From: JTS-RE37 sp041744575
GTDB taxonomy: Bacteria > Bacteroidota > Bacteroidia > Flavobacteriales > Flavobacteriaceae
NCBI GenBank assembly: GCA_041744575.1
Contig: JBGTKP010000020.1
Location: forward strand, 8,824 to 72,823
DNA length: 64,000 nt
Reading direction: 5' to 3'
The position numbers and the translations under genes are program-made. The first letter of the stretch is position 1. Each line of letters starts with the position of its first letter. Below, one piece after another: positions 16,621 to 26,562 of this stretch. The notes beneath the pieces were generated by a model. The model saw nothing but the letters and a program-made list of their open reading frames with translations, was not told the origin of the DNA and made no database searches.

Positions 16621-18084
16621 ATGAGTGATGACTTAGGAAAGGAGAACAATTCCTCTCAGGAGATGGAGGAAAGCAGGGAGGAAGTAAAAAAGGACTTGAA
16701 AGGGCTTTTTGAAAGCAGCAGAAAATTCCTTTCAGAATTACTGGACATTCGCCAGAACACGGACCAGGATGCAACCAGGGAAGCCATTGTCGCAGACATT
16801 CCTTTTAAAGGCCACACTTCCTGGATCCTTATTTGCTCTATCTTTATTGCATCGGTGGGCCTGAACGCCAACGCGACCGCCGTGGTCATTGGTGCCATGC
16901 TAATCTCTCCTCTGATGGGCCCCATCCTGGGCATTGGTCTGTCACTCGCTATTAACGATATTGACACTTTGCGGAGGTCATTGAAGAATTTTGCGGTGAT
17001 GGTCATTCTCAGTGTCCTGACTGCCTATCTGTTTTTTGCTGTTTTCCCTCTCCGGGATGAATCTTCAGAACTTTTGGCCAGAACGGCCCCGGATATACGG
17101 GATGTTCTGATTGCTTTTTTTGGAGGCCTGGCACTGGTCATTGCCCGTGCAAAGAAAGGCACCATTGCCAGTGTCATCTTCGGGGTGGCAATCGCAACTG
17201 CCCTTATGCCCCCTCTTTGTACGGTTGGTTTCGGACTTGCCATAGGCAACCTCAGTTACGCAGGAGGAGCCCTGTATCTCTTCACCATCAACACCATCTT
17301 TATCGCGCTGGCCACATTTCTTGTCCTGAAATTATTGCGGTTTCCTATGGTGCGCTACGCAAATTCCAAAAGGAGACGACTCATTGCCAGGGTGGCTTCA
17401 CTGGTGGCTATTGCTGTGATGATCCCGGCCGGATATACTTTTTACCTCGTATTCGAAGAATCCCTGTTTAAAAAACAAGCGGGCCGGTTTCTGGAAGAAA
17501 CTATTGGAAACTATAAATTCGCCGGTTCCGGCCGTTACCTGGAAGATTTTACCAATGTGGAATACAATCAGGGAACCAACCAGCTGATTGAGGTGGTAGT
17601 CATGGGTAATGAAATTATCCCCGAGAATGTCATTGCCACATGGATTGGCGACAAAAATAAATTCACCCGGCTTAAATCTGCCGATCTCAAAATCATTCAG
17701 GGAGCAAGAAATGAAAGTGAAGATGAACTGAAGTATGTGCGGGAACTCTATGAATCCAACAAGGCCGAGCTGAGCAACAAGGATGACCGGATTGAGTTAT
17801 TGGAAGCCGAACTGGCCAATTTAAGCAAATTGACCTTTACCCAAATTCCGTTCATGGACATCGCCCGCGAAGCCAGGGCGAGTTATGACAATTTATCTGC
17901 CATGGGTTTTTCATATGTGGTTTCCACCGATTTCAACAAGACGGATACGATCCCGGTATTTGAAATAACATGGAAAGACAGAACCAATCCTGAAACGGTA
18001 GAAAATGATTCTCAGCGATTACAACAATGGCTGAAACTCCGTATAAAGAACGAGAAGGTAAGACTGAAATCCCCGGCAGACTAA
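16621..18084 (+). CDS. DUF389 membrane protein
   Basis: The 487-residue protein has a charged N-terminal segment of about 60 residues, then the DUF389 membrane domain (about 60-280) with the family-typical NANATAVVIGAMLISPLMGP, IARAKKG and ATALMPPLCTVGFG. A C-terminal soluble part of about 200 residues includes a coiled-coil-like segment (RELYESNKAELSNK...LLEAELANLSK). Function of the family is not established. It is last in the plus-strand operon and its stop codon overlaps the stop of the converging ABC gene, with no room for a terminator. Confidence 0.88.
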   Translation: MSDDLGKENNSSQEMEESREEVKKDLKGLFESSRKFLSELLDIRQNTDQDATREAIVADIPFKGHTSWILICSIFIASVGLNANATAVVIGAMLISPLMGPILGIGLSLAINDIDTLRRSLKNFAVMVILSVLTAYLFFAVFPLRDESSELLARTAPDIRDVLIAFFGGLALVIARAKKGTIASVIFGVAIATALMPPLCTVGFGLAIGNLSYAGGALYLFTINTIFIALATFLVLKLLRFPMVRYANSKRRRLIARVASLVAIAVMIPAGYTFYLVFEESLFKKQAGRFLEETIGNYKFAGSGRYLEDFTNVEYNQGTNQLIEVVVMGNEIIPENVIATWIGDKNKFTRLKSADLKIIQGARNESEDELKYVRELYESNKAELSNKDDRIELLEAELANLSKLTFTQIPFMDIAREARASYDNLSAMGFSYVVSTDFNKTDTIPVFEITWKDRTNPETVENDSQRLQQWLKLRIKNEKVRLKSPAD

Positions 18085-18848
18085 TCCCGTTCCTCCAGGT
18101 ACATCTGCCGCACTTTTTTAAACAACTCGGAAGAATAGACAAAATTAGTAACTGCGGCGTTGTCTGTTTTAAAAATTTCTTTGTTGGACCCCTCCCACTC
18201 CTTAATGCCGTCCTTAAGAAATATGATCTTCTCCCCAATTTCCATGACGGAGTTCATGTCATGCGTATTGATAATGGTTGTTATATCATACTCCTGGGTA
18301 ATTTCCTGGATGAGGTTGTCAATGAGAATGGCCGTCTTTGGATCGAGGCCTGAATTCGGTTCATCGCAAAAGAGATATTTGGGGTTCATGACAATGGAGC
18401 GGGCAATGGCGACCCTCTTCTGCATCCCCCCGGAGATCTCTGCAGGATACTTGTCATGGGCATCCACCAGGTTGACGCGTTTCAAAACAAAATCTACCCG
18501 GTCTTTCATTTCGGAATTCGACTTTTTTGTAAACATGTCCAACGGGAACATGACATTTCCTTTAACGGTCATTGAATCAAACAGGGCACTTCCCTGGAAG
18601 ACCATGCCCATTTCCTGCCGGAGATCACGTTTTTGGTCTCCGGTCAGTTCCGAATAGGGTGTGCCCTCGTACGAAATGGTTCCTTCATCAGGGAAAATCA
18701 GGCCGAGAAGACATTTCATAAAAACAGTTTTCCCAGACCCGCTCTGACCAATGATAAGATTCGTTTTCCCTTTTTCGAATTTGGCGGTAATACCCTTAAG
18801 GACATGGGCATTCCCGAATGATTTTTGAAGGTTTTCAACTGCGATCAT
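18081..18848 (-). CDS. ABC transporter ATP-binding protein, MlaF type
   Basis: It is the ATPase of a lipid-trafficking ABC system with the adjacent MlaE-type permease. From ATG 18848 the protein has 255 residues, with Walker A GQSGSGKT, the signature ISGGMQKRVAIARSI, Walker B LFCDEPNSGLDP and the switch histidine in INTHDMNSV. The frame is open 20 codons further upstream, but ATG 18848 overlaps the permease stop (ATGA) and gives the usual MIAVENLQKSF start. The MCE-domain partner (MlaD), often next to these genes, is not here. Systems of this type maintain outer-membrane lipid asymmetry in Proteobacteria; in Bacteroidota the role is inferred. Confidence 0.9.
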   Translation of the reverse strand: MIAVENLQKSFGNAHVLKGITAKFEKGKTNLIIGQSGSGKTVFMKCLLGLIFPDEGTISYEGTPYSELTGDQKRDLRQEMGMVFQGSALFDSMTVKGNVMFPLDMFTKKSNSEMKDRVDFVLKRVNLVDAHDKYPAEISGGMQKRVAIARSIVMNPKYLFCDEPNSGLDPKTAILIDNLIQEITQEYDITTIINTHDMNSVMEIGEKIIFLKDGIKEWEGSNKEIFKTDNAAVTNFVYSSELFKKVRQMYLEERD

Positions 18849-19585
18849 CAACCAAGGAGTAATTGCGTCAGTATTCCGTTCAATATGATGATCACCACGC
18901 TCGTCCATACAAAGGCGGTAGTACTGGCCTTACCCACTTCCAAAGCGCCACCTTTCATGTAATAGCCATGAAAGGAGGGCACAGTGGCGATGACCAGTGC
19001 AAACACCAGCGATTTGATAAGGGAATAAGTCACATGAAATGGTATAAATTCGAGTTGCAGGCCTTCCACAAAATCCGCACTGGAGGTATGGCCTCCAAAT
19101 ACTGCGGCCATCCAGCCTCCGAAAACACCTACATACATGGCAATGGATACTGCAAAGGGATAGAGGAGCATGGCAATGATCTTGGGAAAAACGAGATAGT
19201 TGAGGGAATTGACACCCATGATCTCCAGAGCGTCTATCTGCTCAGTGACCCTCATTGTTCCAATGCTGGAGGTAATATAGGAACCAACCTTCCCCGCCAT
19301 AATGATGGAGGTAAAAGTAGGGGCAAATTCCAGGATGACGGATTGTCTCGTTGCAAACCCAATCAGATTTTTTGGAATCAACGGATTGGTCAGATTGAGC
19401 GCTGTCTGAATGGCAACCACCCCACCAATAAAGAAGGAAATAAAGATGACAATCCCCATCGATCCAAAGATCAATTCATCAATTTCCTTTAGAATCAAAG
19501 TTTTCATTATTGGCCATTTGGTGGGCTTTTTAAAAACCTCGCGGATCATTATCGCGTAACTACCAATAGATGCAACGTAATTCAT
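18848..19585 (-). CDS. MlaE-type ABC transporter permease
   Basis: The 245-residue integral membrane protein matches the MlaE family by FIGGVVAIQTALNL, VLEFAPTFTSIIMAGKVGSYITSSIGTM split over the coupling region, VTEQIDALEIMGVNSLNYLVFPK, and the C-terminal GGALEVGKASTTAFVWTS. Five to six hydrophobic segments are visible. It is first in a two-gene minus-strand operon with the ATPase, overlapping it by the ATGA arrangement. Confidence 0.9.
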   Translation of the reverse strand: MNYVASIGSYAIMIREVFKKPTKWPIMKTLILKEIDELIFGSMGIVIFISFFIGGVVAIQTALNLTNPLIPKNLIGFATRQSVILEFAPTFTSIIMAGKVGSYITSSIGTMRVTEQIDALEIMGVNSLNYLVFPKIIAMLLYPFAVSIAMYVGVFGGWMAAVFGGHTSSADFVEGLQLEFIPFHVTYSLIKSLVFALVIATVPSFHGYYMKGGALEVGKASTTAFVWTSVVIIILNGILTQLLLG

Positions 19586-19669
19586 GTATCAGTCCAATTC
19601 TTGAAAGTGTAAAAATAGGAATATTAACCTTCATATGTTATCAAACGACGTTTTCAGTTTTTATTTAAT

Positions 19670-19677
19670 TATTTTTG
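19670..19677 (+). promoter_or_regulatory. Possible -7 box (TATTTTTG) for the PafA-like gene
   Basis: It matches TAnnTTTG and ends 19 bases before the start codon at 19697. The -33 region is only T-rich (GTTTTC at 19650-19655), without a clear TTTG. The divergent MlaE start is 112 bases from the PafA-like start. Confidence 0.4.
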
Positions 19678-19696
19678 GCCGGTTAAGCACAGTACG

Positions 19697-21364
19697 ATGA
19701 AAAGGAAAAAAATCATTTCTTTTTTACTAATTCTCAGTTCCATGTTTTTATGCCTGCCCGCAGGGGCTCAGAAGAAAACAGACGCTGAACAGCATCAGCC
19801 CTATACCTCTCCAAAGCTGGTCGTGGGTATTATTGTTGATCAGATGCGCTATGATTACATCACCAGATTTTGGAACAGATATGGGGAGGCAGGGTTTAAA
19901 CGACTTGTAAACCAGGGTTTCAACTGCAAAAATAATCAATACAACTATACCCCTACTTCAACTGGTCCGGGCCACGCTTCTGTCTATGCCGGAACCACCC
20001 CTGCATCCCATGGCATTATTGGAAATAGCTGGTATGATAAGGATCTTGACCGGGAGGTCTACTGTGTAGCCGATGATACGGTTACCACCGTAGGGTCGGC
20101 TACCGACGCCGGCAAAATGTCCCCCCGGAGGATGGAAGTGACCACGATCACAGATCAGCTTCGGCTGCATACCCAGCTTCAGGGGAAAGTGATTGCGGTA
20201 GCGCTTAAAGACAGGGGCGCGGTTTTATCGGGAGGTCATATGGCCAACGCGGCCTATTGGTTCGAGGGAGGAAGTGATGGTAAATGGATCAGCAGCTCTT
20301 ATTACATGGACGAGCTCCCGAAATGGGTAAGGAATTATAATGCTAAAAAAGACGTCGCCCGGTATAAAAAGTCCTGGACCCCGCTGGAGGATATCTCTTC
20401 CTATAGAGAAAGTGGTCCGGATATGAACGCTTATGAAGGACTTTTTGAAGGTGAAAAAACCCCCGTATTCCCACATGATCTTGCCGCTTTATGGCAAGGC
20501 AACGGCGGGTATGAAATTCTTCGTGCCTCTCCATATGGCAATAACCTTACGACAGATTTTGCCCTTGCAGCAATGGATGAGGAAGAACTGGGCCGGGATG
20601 GGGTCACCGACTTCCTTGCTATCAGTTATTCAAGCCCGGATTATATAGGTCATAAATACGGAGTAGATTCTAAGGAAGTGCAGGATGTGTACATGAGGCT
20701 TGATAAGGATCTGGAACGCTTGCTGACCACGCTGGATGAGAAAGTTGGACGGAATGAATACACGGTTTTCCTCACCGCGGATCACGCGGCCGTTCAGGTT
20801 CCGGCTTACCTCAGGGATCAGAAGGTCCCGGCAGGCTATTACCAGTCGCAGGGCCTGATGTCCGGACTTAGAACGTTTGCGGCCGATCGTTTTGGATCGA
20901 CAGAACTGATAAAAACCTATTCTAACAATCAGGTGTATCTGGATCAGGAAGTCATCCGAAACCTGAAACTCACAAAGCGGGAGGTGGAAGAAATTCTGGC
21001 CGGGGAACTATTGGGGTATGAACCAGTAGCCAGGGTGTACATTTCATCTCAGATGGTTGGATCCCAATACGTAAGCGGCATTGCTTATATCATCCAAAAT
21101 GGATACCATCAAAAGAGGTCAGGCGATATCTTTGTGGTAATGAAGCCGGGTTATCTGAGCTATATGCAGACAGGTACGAGTCATGGAACCGCTCATATTT
21201 ATGATACTCATGTGCCGCTTCTTTTTTATGGTAAGGGTATCAGGCCTGGCAGCACCGTGGACTTAACGGAAATCCCTGATGTGGCCCCCACTATTGCAGC
21301 ATTGTTGGGAATTGCCTTTCCAAATGGTACTTCCGGAAAACCTGTATCAGCGGCTTTAAAATAA
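19697..21364 (+). CDS. PafA-like alkaline phosphatase
   Basis: The 555-residue exported enzyme has a signal peptide ending near residue 25 (AGAQ). The alkaline-phosphatase-superfamily metal site is visible: D49 (IIVDQMRYDY), the probable nucleophile T89 in TSTGPGHAS (the position of T79 in PafA of Elizabethkingia), D and H in SSPDYIGHKYG, DH in LTADHAA, and H in SHGTAHIYDTHVPL. This fits the phosphate-insensitive PafA phosphomonoesterases of Bacteroidota that release phosphate from periplasmic organic phosphates. A phosphodiesterase activity cannot be excluded from sequence alone. The 3' end overlaps the converging glycosyltransferase by nine bases. Confidence 0.88.
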   Translation: MKRKKIISFLLILSSMFLCLPAGAQKKTDAEQHQPYTSPKLVVGIIVDQMRYDYITRFWNRYGEAGFKRLVNQGFNCKNNQYNYTPTSTGPGHASVYAGTTPASHGIIGNSWYDKDLDREVYCVADDTVTTVGSATDAGKMSPRRMEVTTITDQLRLHTQLQGKVIAVALKDRGAVLSGGHMANAAYWFEGGSDGKWISSSYYMDELPKWVRNYNAKKDVARYKKSWTPLEDISSYRESGPDMNAYEGLFEGEKTPVFPHDLAALWQGNGGYEILRASPYGNNLTTDFALAAMDEEELGRDGVTDFLAISYSSPDYIGHKYGVDSKEVQDVYMRLDKDLERLLTTLDEKVGRNEYTVFLTADHAAVQVPAYLRDQKVPAGYYQSQGLMSGLRTFAADRFGSTELIKTYSNNQVYLDQEVIRNLKLTKREVEEILAGELLGYEPVARVYISSQMVGSQYVSGIAYIIQNGYHQKRSGDIFVVMKPGYLSYMQTGTSHGTAHIYDTHVPLLFYGKGIRPGSTVDLTEIPDVAPTIAALLGIAFPNGTSGKPVSAALK

Positions 21365-22207
21365 TCGGGAAGTCATTTTTTTCCATCGAAGACTGCGGAT
21401 AAAATGGCCTTCTTTTTCTGAGACCAGATAGGGCGCTTTTTGTTTTTTTGCCTGGAAATAGCCACTTAGGTTATCGCTTAAAGCCCTTGGCTTTTTTTGC
21501 ATCCAGGCCATCTTTAATGATGCGATACATGTAATCAGAAAACCATATCGCATGGTGAACATTGCCTCCCCCTGCATCCTTTTTGCTTTTTTGTTATATG
21601 CCTTGCCCAGAGGCCTGAGATGCCTCACCTTTAGACTTTGATCGGTGACCACCTCGAAGCCATGATAAACCGCCAGAAGTTCATCTGCGGTATCCCAGCC
21701 CATGGCGGCTTTCAGACCTCCGATCGCCATAAAACAGTCCTTCGAGTAAGATTTAAATGCACCTCGAACATGATCGGTATACATGGGGTGATTTAATTTC
21801 CATTCTCCAACCGAATTCGCTTCATAGGCAAAGCCCCCCACAATACCTGCATTTTTATTGTTCGTGAAAATTGAAGCAATTTTTTCAAAATATTTATCCG
21901 GGAGGACAATATCCGCATCAAGCTTCACCAGAAAATCATAATCACCATCCAGTAGTTCCAAGCCCCTATTAAATGCATTCACCACTTTTGAACCAGGCAG
22001 ATGGACAGAGGAGGATGCAATGGTCAGGGTAGTTAACAAGGGATAACTTGCGGTTAGCTCCCGGAGTATGGTCTGGGTTTCGTCTGTAGAATGATCATTT
22101 ACCACAACGACCCGAACAGGCTTTAATGTCTGCTGCATGACCGCCTCCAAAGCCAGTCTTATAAATCCTGCTTCATTGTGCGCGGGGATGATGATATAAT
22201 ACCTCAT
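21356..22207 (-). CDS. Family 2 glycosyltransferase
   Basis: The 283-residue protein has the GT-A fold start YYIIPAHNE, the nucleotide-binding VVVNDHSTDETQ, and the metal-binding LVKLDADIVLP (DAD). Donor and acceptor are unknown. The C-terminus is basic and has no clear membrane segments, so it is cytoplasmic or peripheral. It lies about 170 bases downstream of the KAS III-like gene on the same strand. That gap holds a loop-free palindrome AACCCCGGGGTT (22280-22291) and nothing else. Confidence 0.85.
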   Translation of the reverse strand: MRYYIIIPAHNEAGFIRLALEAVMQQTLKPVRVVVVNDHSTDETQTILRELTASYPLLTTLTIASSSVHLPGSKVVNAFNRGLELLDGDYDFLVKLDADIVLPDKYFEKIASIFTNNKNAGIVGGFAYEANSVGEWKLNHPMYTDHVRGAFKSYSKDCFMAIGGLKAAMGWDTADELLAVYHGFEVVTDQSLKVRHLRPLGKAYNKKAKRMQGEAMFTMRYGFLITCIASLKMAWMQKKPRALSDNLSGYFQAKKQKAPYLVSEKEGHFIRSLRWKKMTSRLF

Positions 22208-22381
22208 ACGGTGAAGGATGACCCCGACAAATCCTCTTCAAAAGAGCATGGGTACGAGACCTGAATTATCCCATAAATGAACCCCGGGGTTGTTTTTGCA
22301 GATGGCAAAGTACCATTTACCGGGTACCTATACAAATTCCCGGGCTTCAAACCACTGCGAAAATCCATCGCGGAAAAATCC

Positions 22382-23440
22382 TCAGCACCTGTAAATAAAA
22401 CTATTGATATTCATTCCGGCGCCAACACTGGCAAAGAGGACAATATCTCCTTTTTTAATTTCCTGATCCTCGATAAAACCTTTCCTTACCATATGGAAAA
22501 GCGTAGGGATTGTTGCTACGGAACTATTCCCCATCTTCCTGATGTTCATTGGCATAACTCCGGCAGGCATCGGAAGGCCATGTAGGGCGTAGAAGCGCTT
22601 TACAATGGCTTCGTCCATTTTTTCGTTGGCCTGATGAATAAATATTTTTTTGATTTCCCCAATCGGGATGCCGCTCTGGTCGAGGCAATCTTTCATGGCA
22701 TCCGGAACATGCGTGATGGCAAATTCGTAGATTTTCCGCCCATTCATCTTGATATACCGGTTCTGTCCTTTGTCCGTCTTGTCATTGGAAGCGCCAAAGA
22801 AAAGATAGTAGCCTTCGATGCTGGCATGAGTTGCGGTGGAATGGGAAAGGATGTCACCGCCAAGATCGCTGGCCTCTATGACGGCGGCACCTGCCCCGTC
22901 GGAATAAATCATTGAGTCCCGGTCGCAGGGGTCCGTCACCCTTGATAACGTTTCTGCACCTATGACCAGACATTTCCTGGCCATCCCGCTTTTAATATAG
23001 GCTCTGGCCTGTATAACACCTTCGATCCATCCGGGACAACCGAACAGGAGATCGTACGCGACACACTTGGGATTCCTTATCTGAAGATTGTATTTCACAC
23101 GGGTAGCCAGGCTGGGGACTGTATCCCCCTGGGAAGTCCCATATGGGATATCGCCAAAGTTATGTGCGAAGATGATATAATCAAGGGTCTCCGGATCGAG
23201 GGCGGCATCTTCAATGGCCATTTGTGCGGCCAGAGTTCCCAGATCTGAGGTATTGATTTCCCTGGAAGCATACCGTCTTTCGGCTATACCTGTAATGGCC
23301 TGGAATTTCTCAATGATCACATTGTTGGATTGTCCAAATCCCGTTCCGTCAGTATCCAGGAAGTGCGTATCCTTAAAATCACTGTTCATTGTGATAACAG
23401 AAGGAACGTCACATCCGGTCCCGGCGATGCCTATATTCAT
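22382..23440 (-). CDS. KAS III (FabH)-like 3-oxoacyl-ACP synthase
   Basis: A thiolase-fold condensing enzyme of 352 residues. The catalytic triad of FabH-type enzymes is intact: C135 in LLFGCPGW, H269 in IFIHQAN, and N305 in MGNSSVA. Length and the N-terminal insertion make it closer to the secondary KAS III-like proteins of Bacteroidota than to housekeeping FabH, so substrate (acetyl-CoA, branched primer or another acyl chain) is uncertain. No acyl-carrier-protein or fab cluster is adjacent. Start ATG gives MNIGIAGTG, directly into the fold. Confidence 0.85.
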   Translation of the reverse strand: MNIGIAGTGCDVPSVITMNSDFKDTHFLDTDGTGFGQSNNVIIEKFQAITGIAERRYASREINTSDLGTLAAQMAIEDAALDPETLDYIIFAHNFGDIPYGTSQGDTVPSLATRVKYNLQIRNPKCVAYDLLFGCPGWIEGVIQARAYIKSGMARKCLVIGAETLSRVTDPCDRDSMIYSDGAGAAVIEASDLGGDILSHSTATHASIEGYYLFFGASNDKTDKGQNRYIKMNGRKIYEFAITHVPDAMKDCLDQSGIPIGEIKKIFIHQANEKMDEAIVKRFYALHGLPMPAGVMPMNIRKMGNSSVATIPTLFHMVRKGFIEDQEIKKGDIVLFASVGAGMNINSFIYRC

Positions 23441-23596
23441 AAATTAAAATTAGCAATTAGGAAAAATACATCAAACAAAGGCAGAAGTCAACATGGGAAG
23501 ATAGGATAATACGATGTTCATACTGACTCACTTTCCAGGCTCCTGTCCTTGTTTATATATGGAGCATTCATCCCCGAAAGCGGCCAAAAGCGAGTA

Positions 23597-26446
23597 TTAT
23601 TCCATCTCGGCATAGGCCTCTGTCGGGGGGCAGGTGCAAATCGAATTACGATCTCCATAGGCATCATCCACACGTCTGACACTAGGCCAGAATTTATTAT
23701 CAGAAACGAAAGGCAGCGGAAACGCGGCCTTTTCCCGGCTATATGGAAAATCCCACTGATCACTGGTCACCATGGCCAGGGTATGGGGTGCATTCTTCAA
23801 AACGTTATCTCCCGAAGGGTCGGCCTGATCTATTTCTTCCCGGATTGAAATGAGGGCATCACAAAAACGATCCAGTTCCGGAAGGCTTTCACTTTCGGTG
23901 GGTTCAATCATCATGGTACCCGCAACCGGGAAGGAAACTGTTGGTGCGTGAAAACCGTAATCCATCAATCGTTTGGCAATATCAGTCACTTCAATCCCCT
24001 TCTGCTTAAAAGGCCTGCAGTCTATGATCATTTCGTGGGCGGCGCGTCCCCTTTCACCAGAATAGAGCGCATTGAATTTTCCTTTCAGCCGGTGTTTGAT
24101 ATAATTGGCATTGAGGATGGCAATTTCTGTGGCGTGCCTAAGACCTTCCGCTCCAAGCATTTTGATATACCCGTAGGAGATCAGACAGACCAGGGCACTC
24201 CCCCAGGGTGCGGCAGAGATGGCCGTTATGGCTTTGGCTCCCCCGGTTTCAATAAGGGGATTGCCGGGTAGAAAAGGCACCAATTGGCTGGCAACACAGA
24301 TAGGCCCTACTCCGGGTCCGCCACCCCCGTGAGGAATGGCAAAGGTTTTATGCAGGTTCAGGTGGCATACATCAGCTCCTATGGTTGCCGGGTTGGTCAG
24401 GCCCACCTGGGCATTCATATTGGCACCGTCCATATACACCTGCCCCCCGTGATCATGGATCAACCGTGTGATTTTCCTGATCGACGACTCGTAGACCCCG
24501 TGGGTAGAGGGATAGGTGATCATCAGGGCAGCCAGATGGTCAGCATGTAATAGTACCTTCTGAGTCAGGTCATCCACATCAATATTTCCCTTTTCATCTG
24601 TCCTGGAGACCACCACCTTCATCCCGGCCATCACAGCGGAGGCCGGATTGGTGCCATGGGCCGAGGCGGGAATAATACAAATGTTTCTGTGGCCTTCATT
24701 CCTGCTCTCGTGATAGGCCCGGATAGTCATGAGACCTGCGTATTCCCCCTGGGCACCGGAATTTGGTTGCAGAGATGTGCCTTTAAAGCCTGTGATGATA
24801 GACAGGTCTTTCTCAAGTTCCGATAAAATATGCTGGTAGCCGGCGGCCTGCTCCACCGGAACAAAAGGATGAATATTACCCCATTCCGGCGTGCTGAGCG
24901 GCAACATCTCTGTAGCGGCATTTAACTTCATGGTACAGGAACCCAGAGAAATCATCGAGTGGTTCAGTGCCAGATCCTTCCGCTCTAACTTCTTGAGGTA
25001 GCGCATAAGCTCTGTCTCAGAATGGCAGGAATTAAAGATCTCATGTTCCAGAAATGAAGTCGTGCGTTTCAATCCTTCCGGGATACCGCTATCAAGGGTG
25101 TCAGAACTGAGTGTTTCGTTTGAGCCCTTATATTCATTGAAACATGCAATCAACTCGTCTAAATCTGCCTCCGTAGTGGCCTCATTTAGTGCGATGGCAA
25201 CCTTTCCTTCGTCTCCATAACAAAAATTGATCCCTCTTTTTTCGGCAAGCCTTCTGAGGGCAGCGGCATCATCTACTTTTAAGCAGAGGGTGTCAAAATA
25301 CGCTGGATTAAGTTGTGTGAGGCCTAGCCTGGAAAAGATGCTATTCAGCCTGTTCGCCTTGGAATGCACCTGTTCCGCAATATATCGCAAGCCTTCAGGA
25401 CCGTGATATATGGCATAGGCTCCTGCCATCACAGCCAGTAAAACCTGGGCCGTGCAAATGTTGCTGGTCGCCTTGTCCCGTTTGATATGTTGTTCCCTTG
25501 TTTGCAAGGCCATCCGCAAGGCGGGTTTCCCATCCGTATCTCTTGTCAATCCGATAATCCTTCCGGGAATACTTCGTTTATAGGCATCGCGGGTGGCAAA
25601 ATATGCTGCGTGGGGACCGCCATATCCCAGTGGGATTCCGAATCTTTGGGTGGTACCTACCACCACATCCGCACCGAATTCACCCGGAGGTGTCAGGAGA
25701 ACCAGACTGAGAATATCAGCCGCCACGGCAATCTTAATATTGGCGTCTATGGCTTTCCTTGCAAAATCGGAATAGTCAAATAATTCGCCATATTTTCCGG
25801 GATATTGTAATAACACCCCGTAATATTCTTGTCCGAAGCTGAATTCCCTGTGATTGCCGATTACGAGTTCTATGCCAAGGGGCGCCGACCTGGTTTTTAA
25901 CAAGGAGATGGTCTGAGGAAGGACTTCTTCGGAAACAAAAAACCTGACAGTCTCCTTCTTTATCTGTTCCCGGGTCCTTAGTTCGAGCAGCATCGTCATG
26001 GCTTCGGCGGCTGCAGTACTTTCGTCCAGGAGGGAAGCATTGGCCAATTCCATCCCGCTAAGCTCACAGACCATGGTCTGAAAATTCAGCAAAGCTTCGA
26101 GCCGACCTTGCGCAATTTCTGCCTGATAAGGGGTGTAGGCAGTATACCATCCCGGGTTTTCCAGGATATTCCGCTTAATTACCGAGGGGGTAAGGCTTTC
26201 GTGATATCCAAGACCGATATACGTCTTATTTACCTTATTCTTTTTTGCCAGCTGCCCCAGATGATTCAGAAACTCATGCTCACTTAAAGCCTTCCCCAAT
26301 GCAAGGGGTTCAGGCAGGCGTATGTCATCCGGGATGGTCTCGTAGATAAGTTGCTCCAGGTTCTTCGCTTCGATTGTCTTCATCATCTGGGGAAAGTCCG
26401 TCTCCCGGATGCCGATATGGCGTGATGCAAACACGTCTGTCCTCAT
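23597..26446 (-). CDS. gcvP: Glycine dehydrogenase (decarboxylating), P protein
   Basis: The 949-residue full-length P protein joins the two halves that some bacteria encode separately. It decarboxylates glycine with PLP and passes aminomethyl to the lipoylated H protein. Recognisable segments are the N-terminal RHIGIRETDFPQMM, GLGYHESLTPSVI, YTAYTPYQAEIAQGRLE, and in the C-terminal half the PLP lysine in NLHKTFAIPHGGGGPG. The genes for the T and H proteins are not adjacent. I see no glycine riboswitch upstream. Confidence 0.96.
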   Translation of the reverse strand: MRTDVFASRHIGIRETDFPQMMKTIEAKNLEQLIYETIPDDIRLPEPLALGKALSEHEFLNHLGQLAKKNKVNKTYIGLGYHESLTPSVIKRNILENPGWYTAYTPYQAEIAQGRLEALLNFQTMVCELSGMELANASLLDESTAAAEAMTMLLELRTREQIKKETVRFFVSEEVLPQTISLLKTRSAPLGIELVIGNHREFSFGQEYYGVLLQYPGKYGELFDYSDFARKAIDANIKIAVAADILSLVLLTPPGEFGADVVVGTTQRFGIPLGYGGPHAAYFATRDAYKRSIPGRIIGLTRDTDGKPALRMALQTREQHIKRDKATSNICTAQVLLAVMAGAYAIYHGPEGLRYIAEQVHSKANRLNSIFSRLGLTQLNPAYFDTLCLKVDDAAALRRLAEKRGINFCYGDEGKVAIALNEATTEADLDELIACFNEYKGSNETLSSDTLDSGIPEGLKRTTSFLEHEIFNSCHSETELMRYLKKLERKDLALNHSMISLGSCTMKLNAATEMLPLSTPEWGNIHPFVPVEQAAGYQHILSELEKDLSIITGFKGTSLQPNSGAQGEYAGLMTIRAYHESRNEGHRNICIIPASAHGTNPASAVMAGMKVVVSRTDEKGNIDVDDLTQKVLLHADHLAALMITYPSTHGVYESSIRKITRLIHDHGGQVYMDGANMNAQVGLTNPATIGADVCHLNLHKTFAIPHGGGGPGVGPICVASQLVPFLPGNPLIETGGAKAITAISAAPWGSALVCLISYGYIKMLGAEGLRHATEIAILNANYIKHRLKGKFNALYSGERGRAAHEMIIDCRPFKQKGIEVTDIAKRLMDYGFHAPTVSFPVAGTMMIEPTESESLPELDRFCDALISIREEIDQADPSGDNVLKNAPHTLAMVTSDQWDFPYSREKAAFPLPFVSDNKFWPSVRRVDDAYGDRNSICTCPPTEAYAEME

Positions 26447-26476
26447 AGTATGCGTGGCTTCTTAAATTATGGTGCA

Positions 26477-26484
26477 CAAAATTA
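26477..26484 (-). promoter_or_regulatory. Possible -7 box (TAATTTTG on the minus strand) for gcvP
   Basis: The plus-strand CAAAATTA reads TAATTTTG on the minus strand, a match to TAnnTTTG, 30 bases upstream of the gcvP start. No good -33 TTTG is seen at the right spacing. Confidence 0.35.
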
Positions 26485-26562
26485 GGCATTAATTCTTGTA
26501 AATTGGGTAATTTAAAAGCCATGGAAAATAAAGTTTTACACGTTTATGGGAGATAAAGTATA

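Noticed and set aside
22280..22291. Palindrome AACCCCGGGGTT as a terminator
   Set aside because: It has no loop and a weak T run (TGTTTTT), and its position is mid-gap; chance or a protein-binding site is as likely.
26447..26562. Possible glycine riboswitch upstream of gcvP
   Set aside because: The leader is only 116 bases shared with a divergent gene, and I see no conserved aptamer core.
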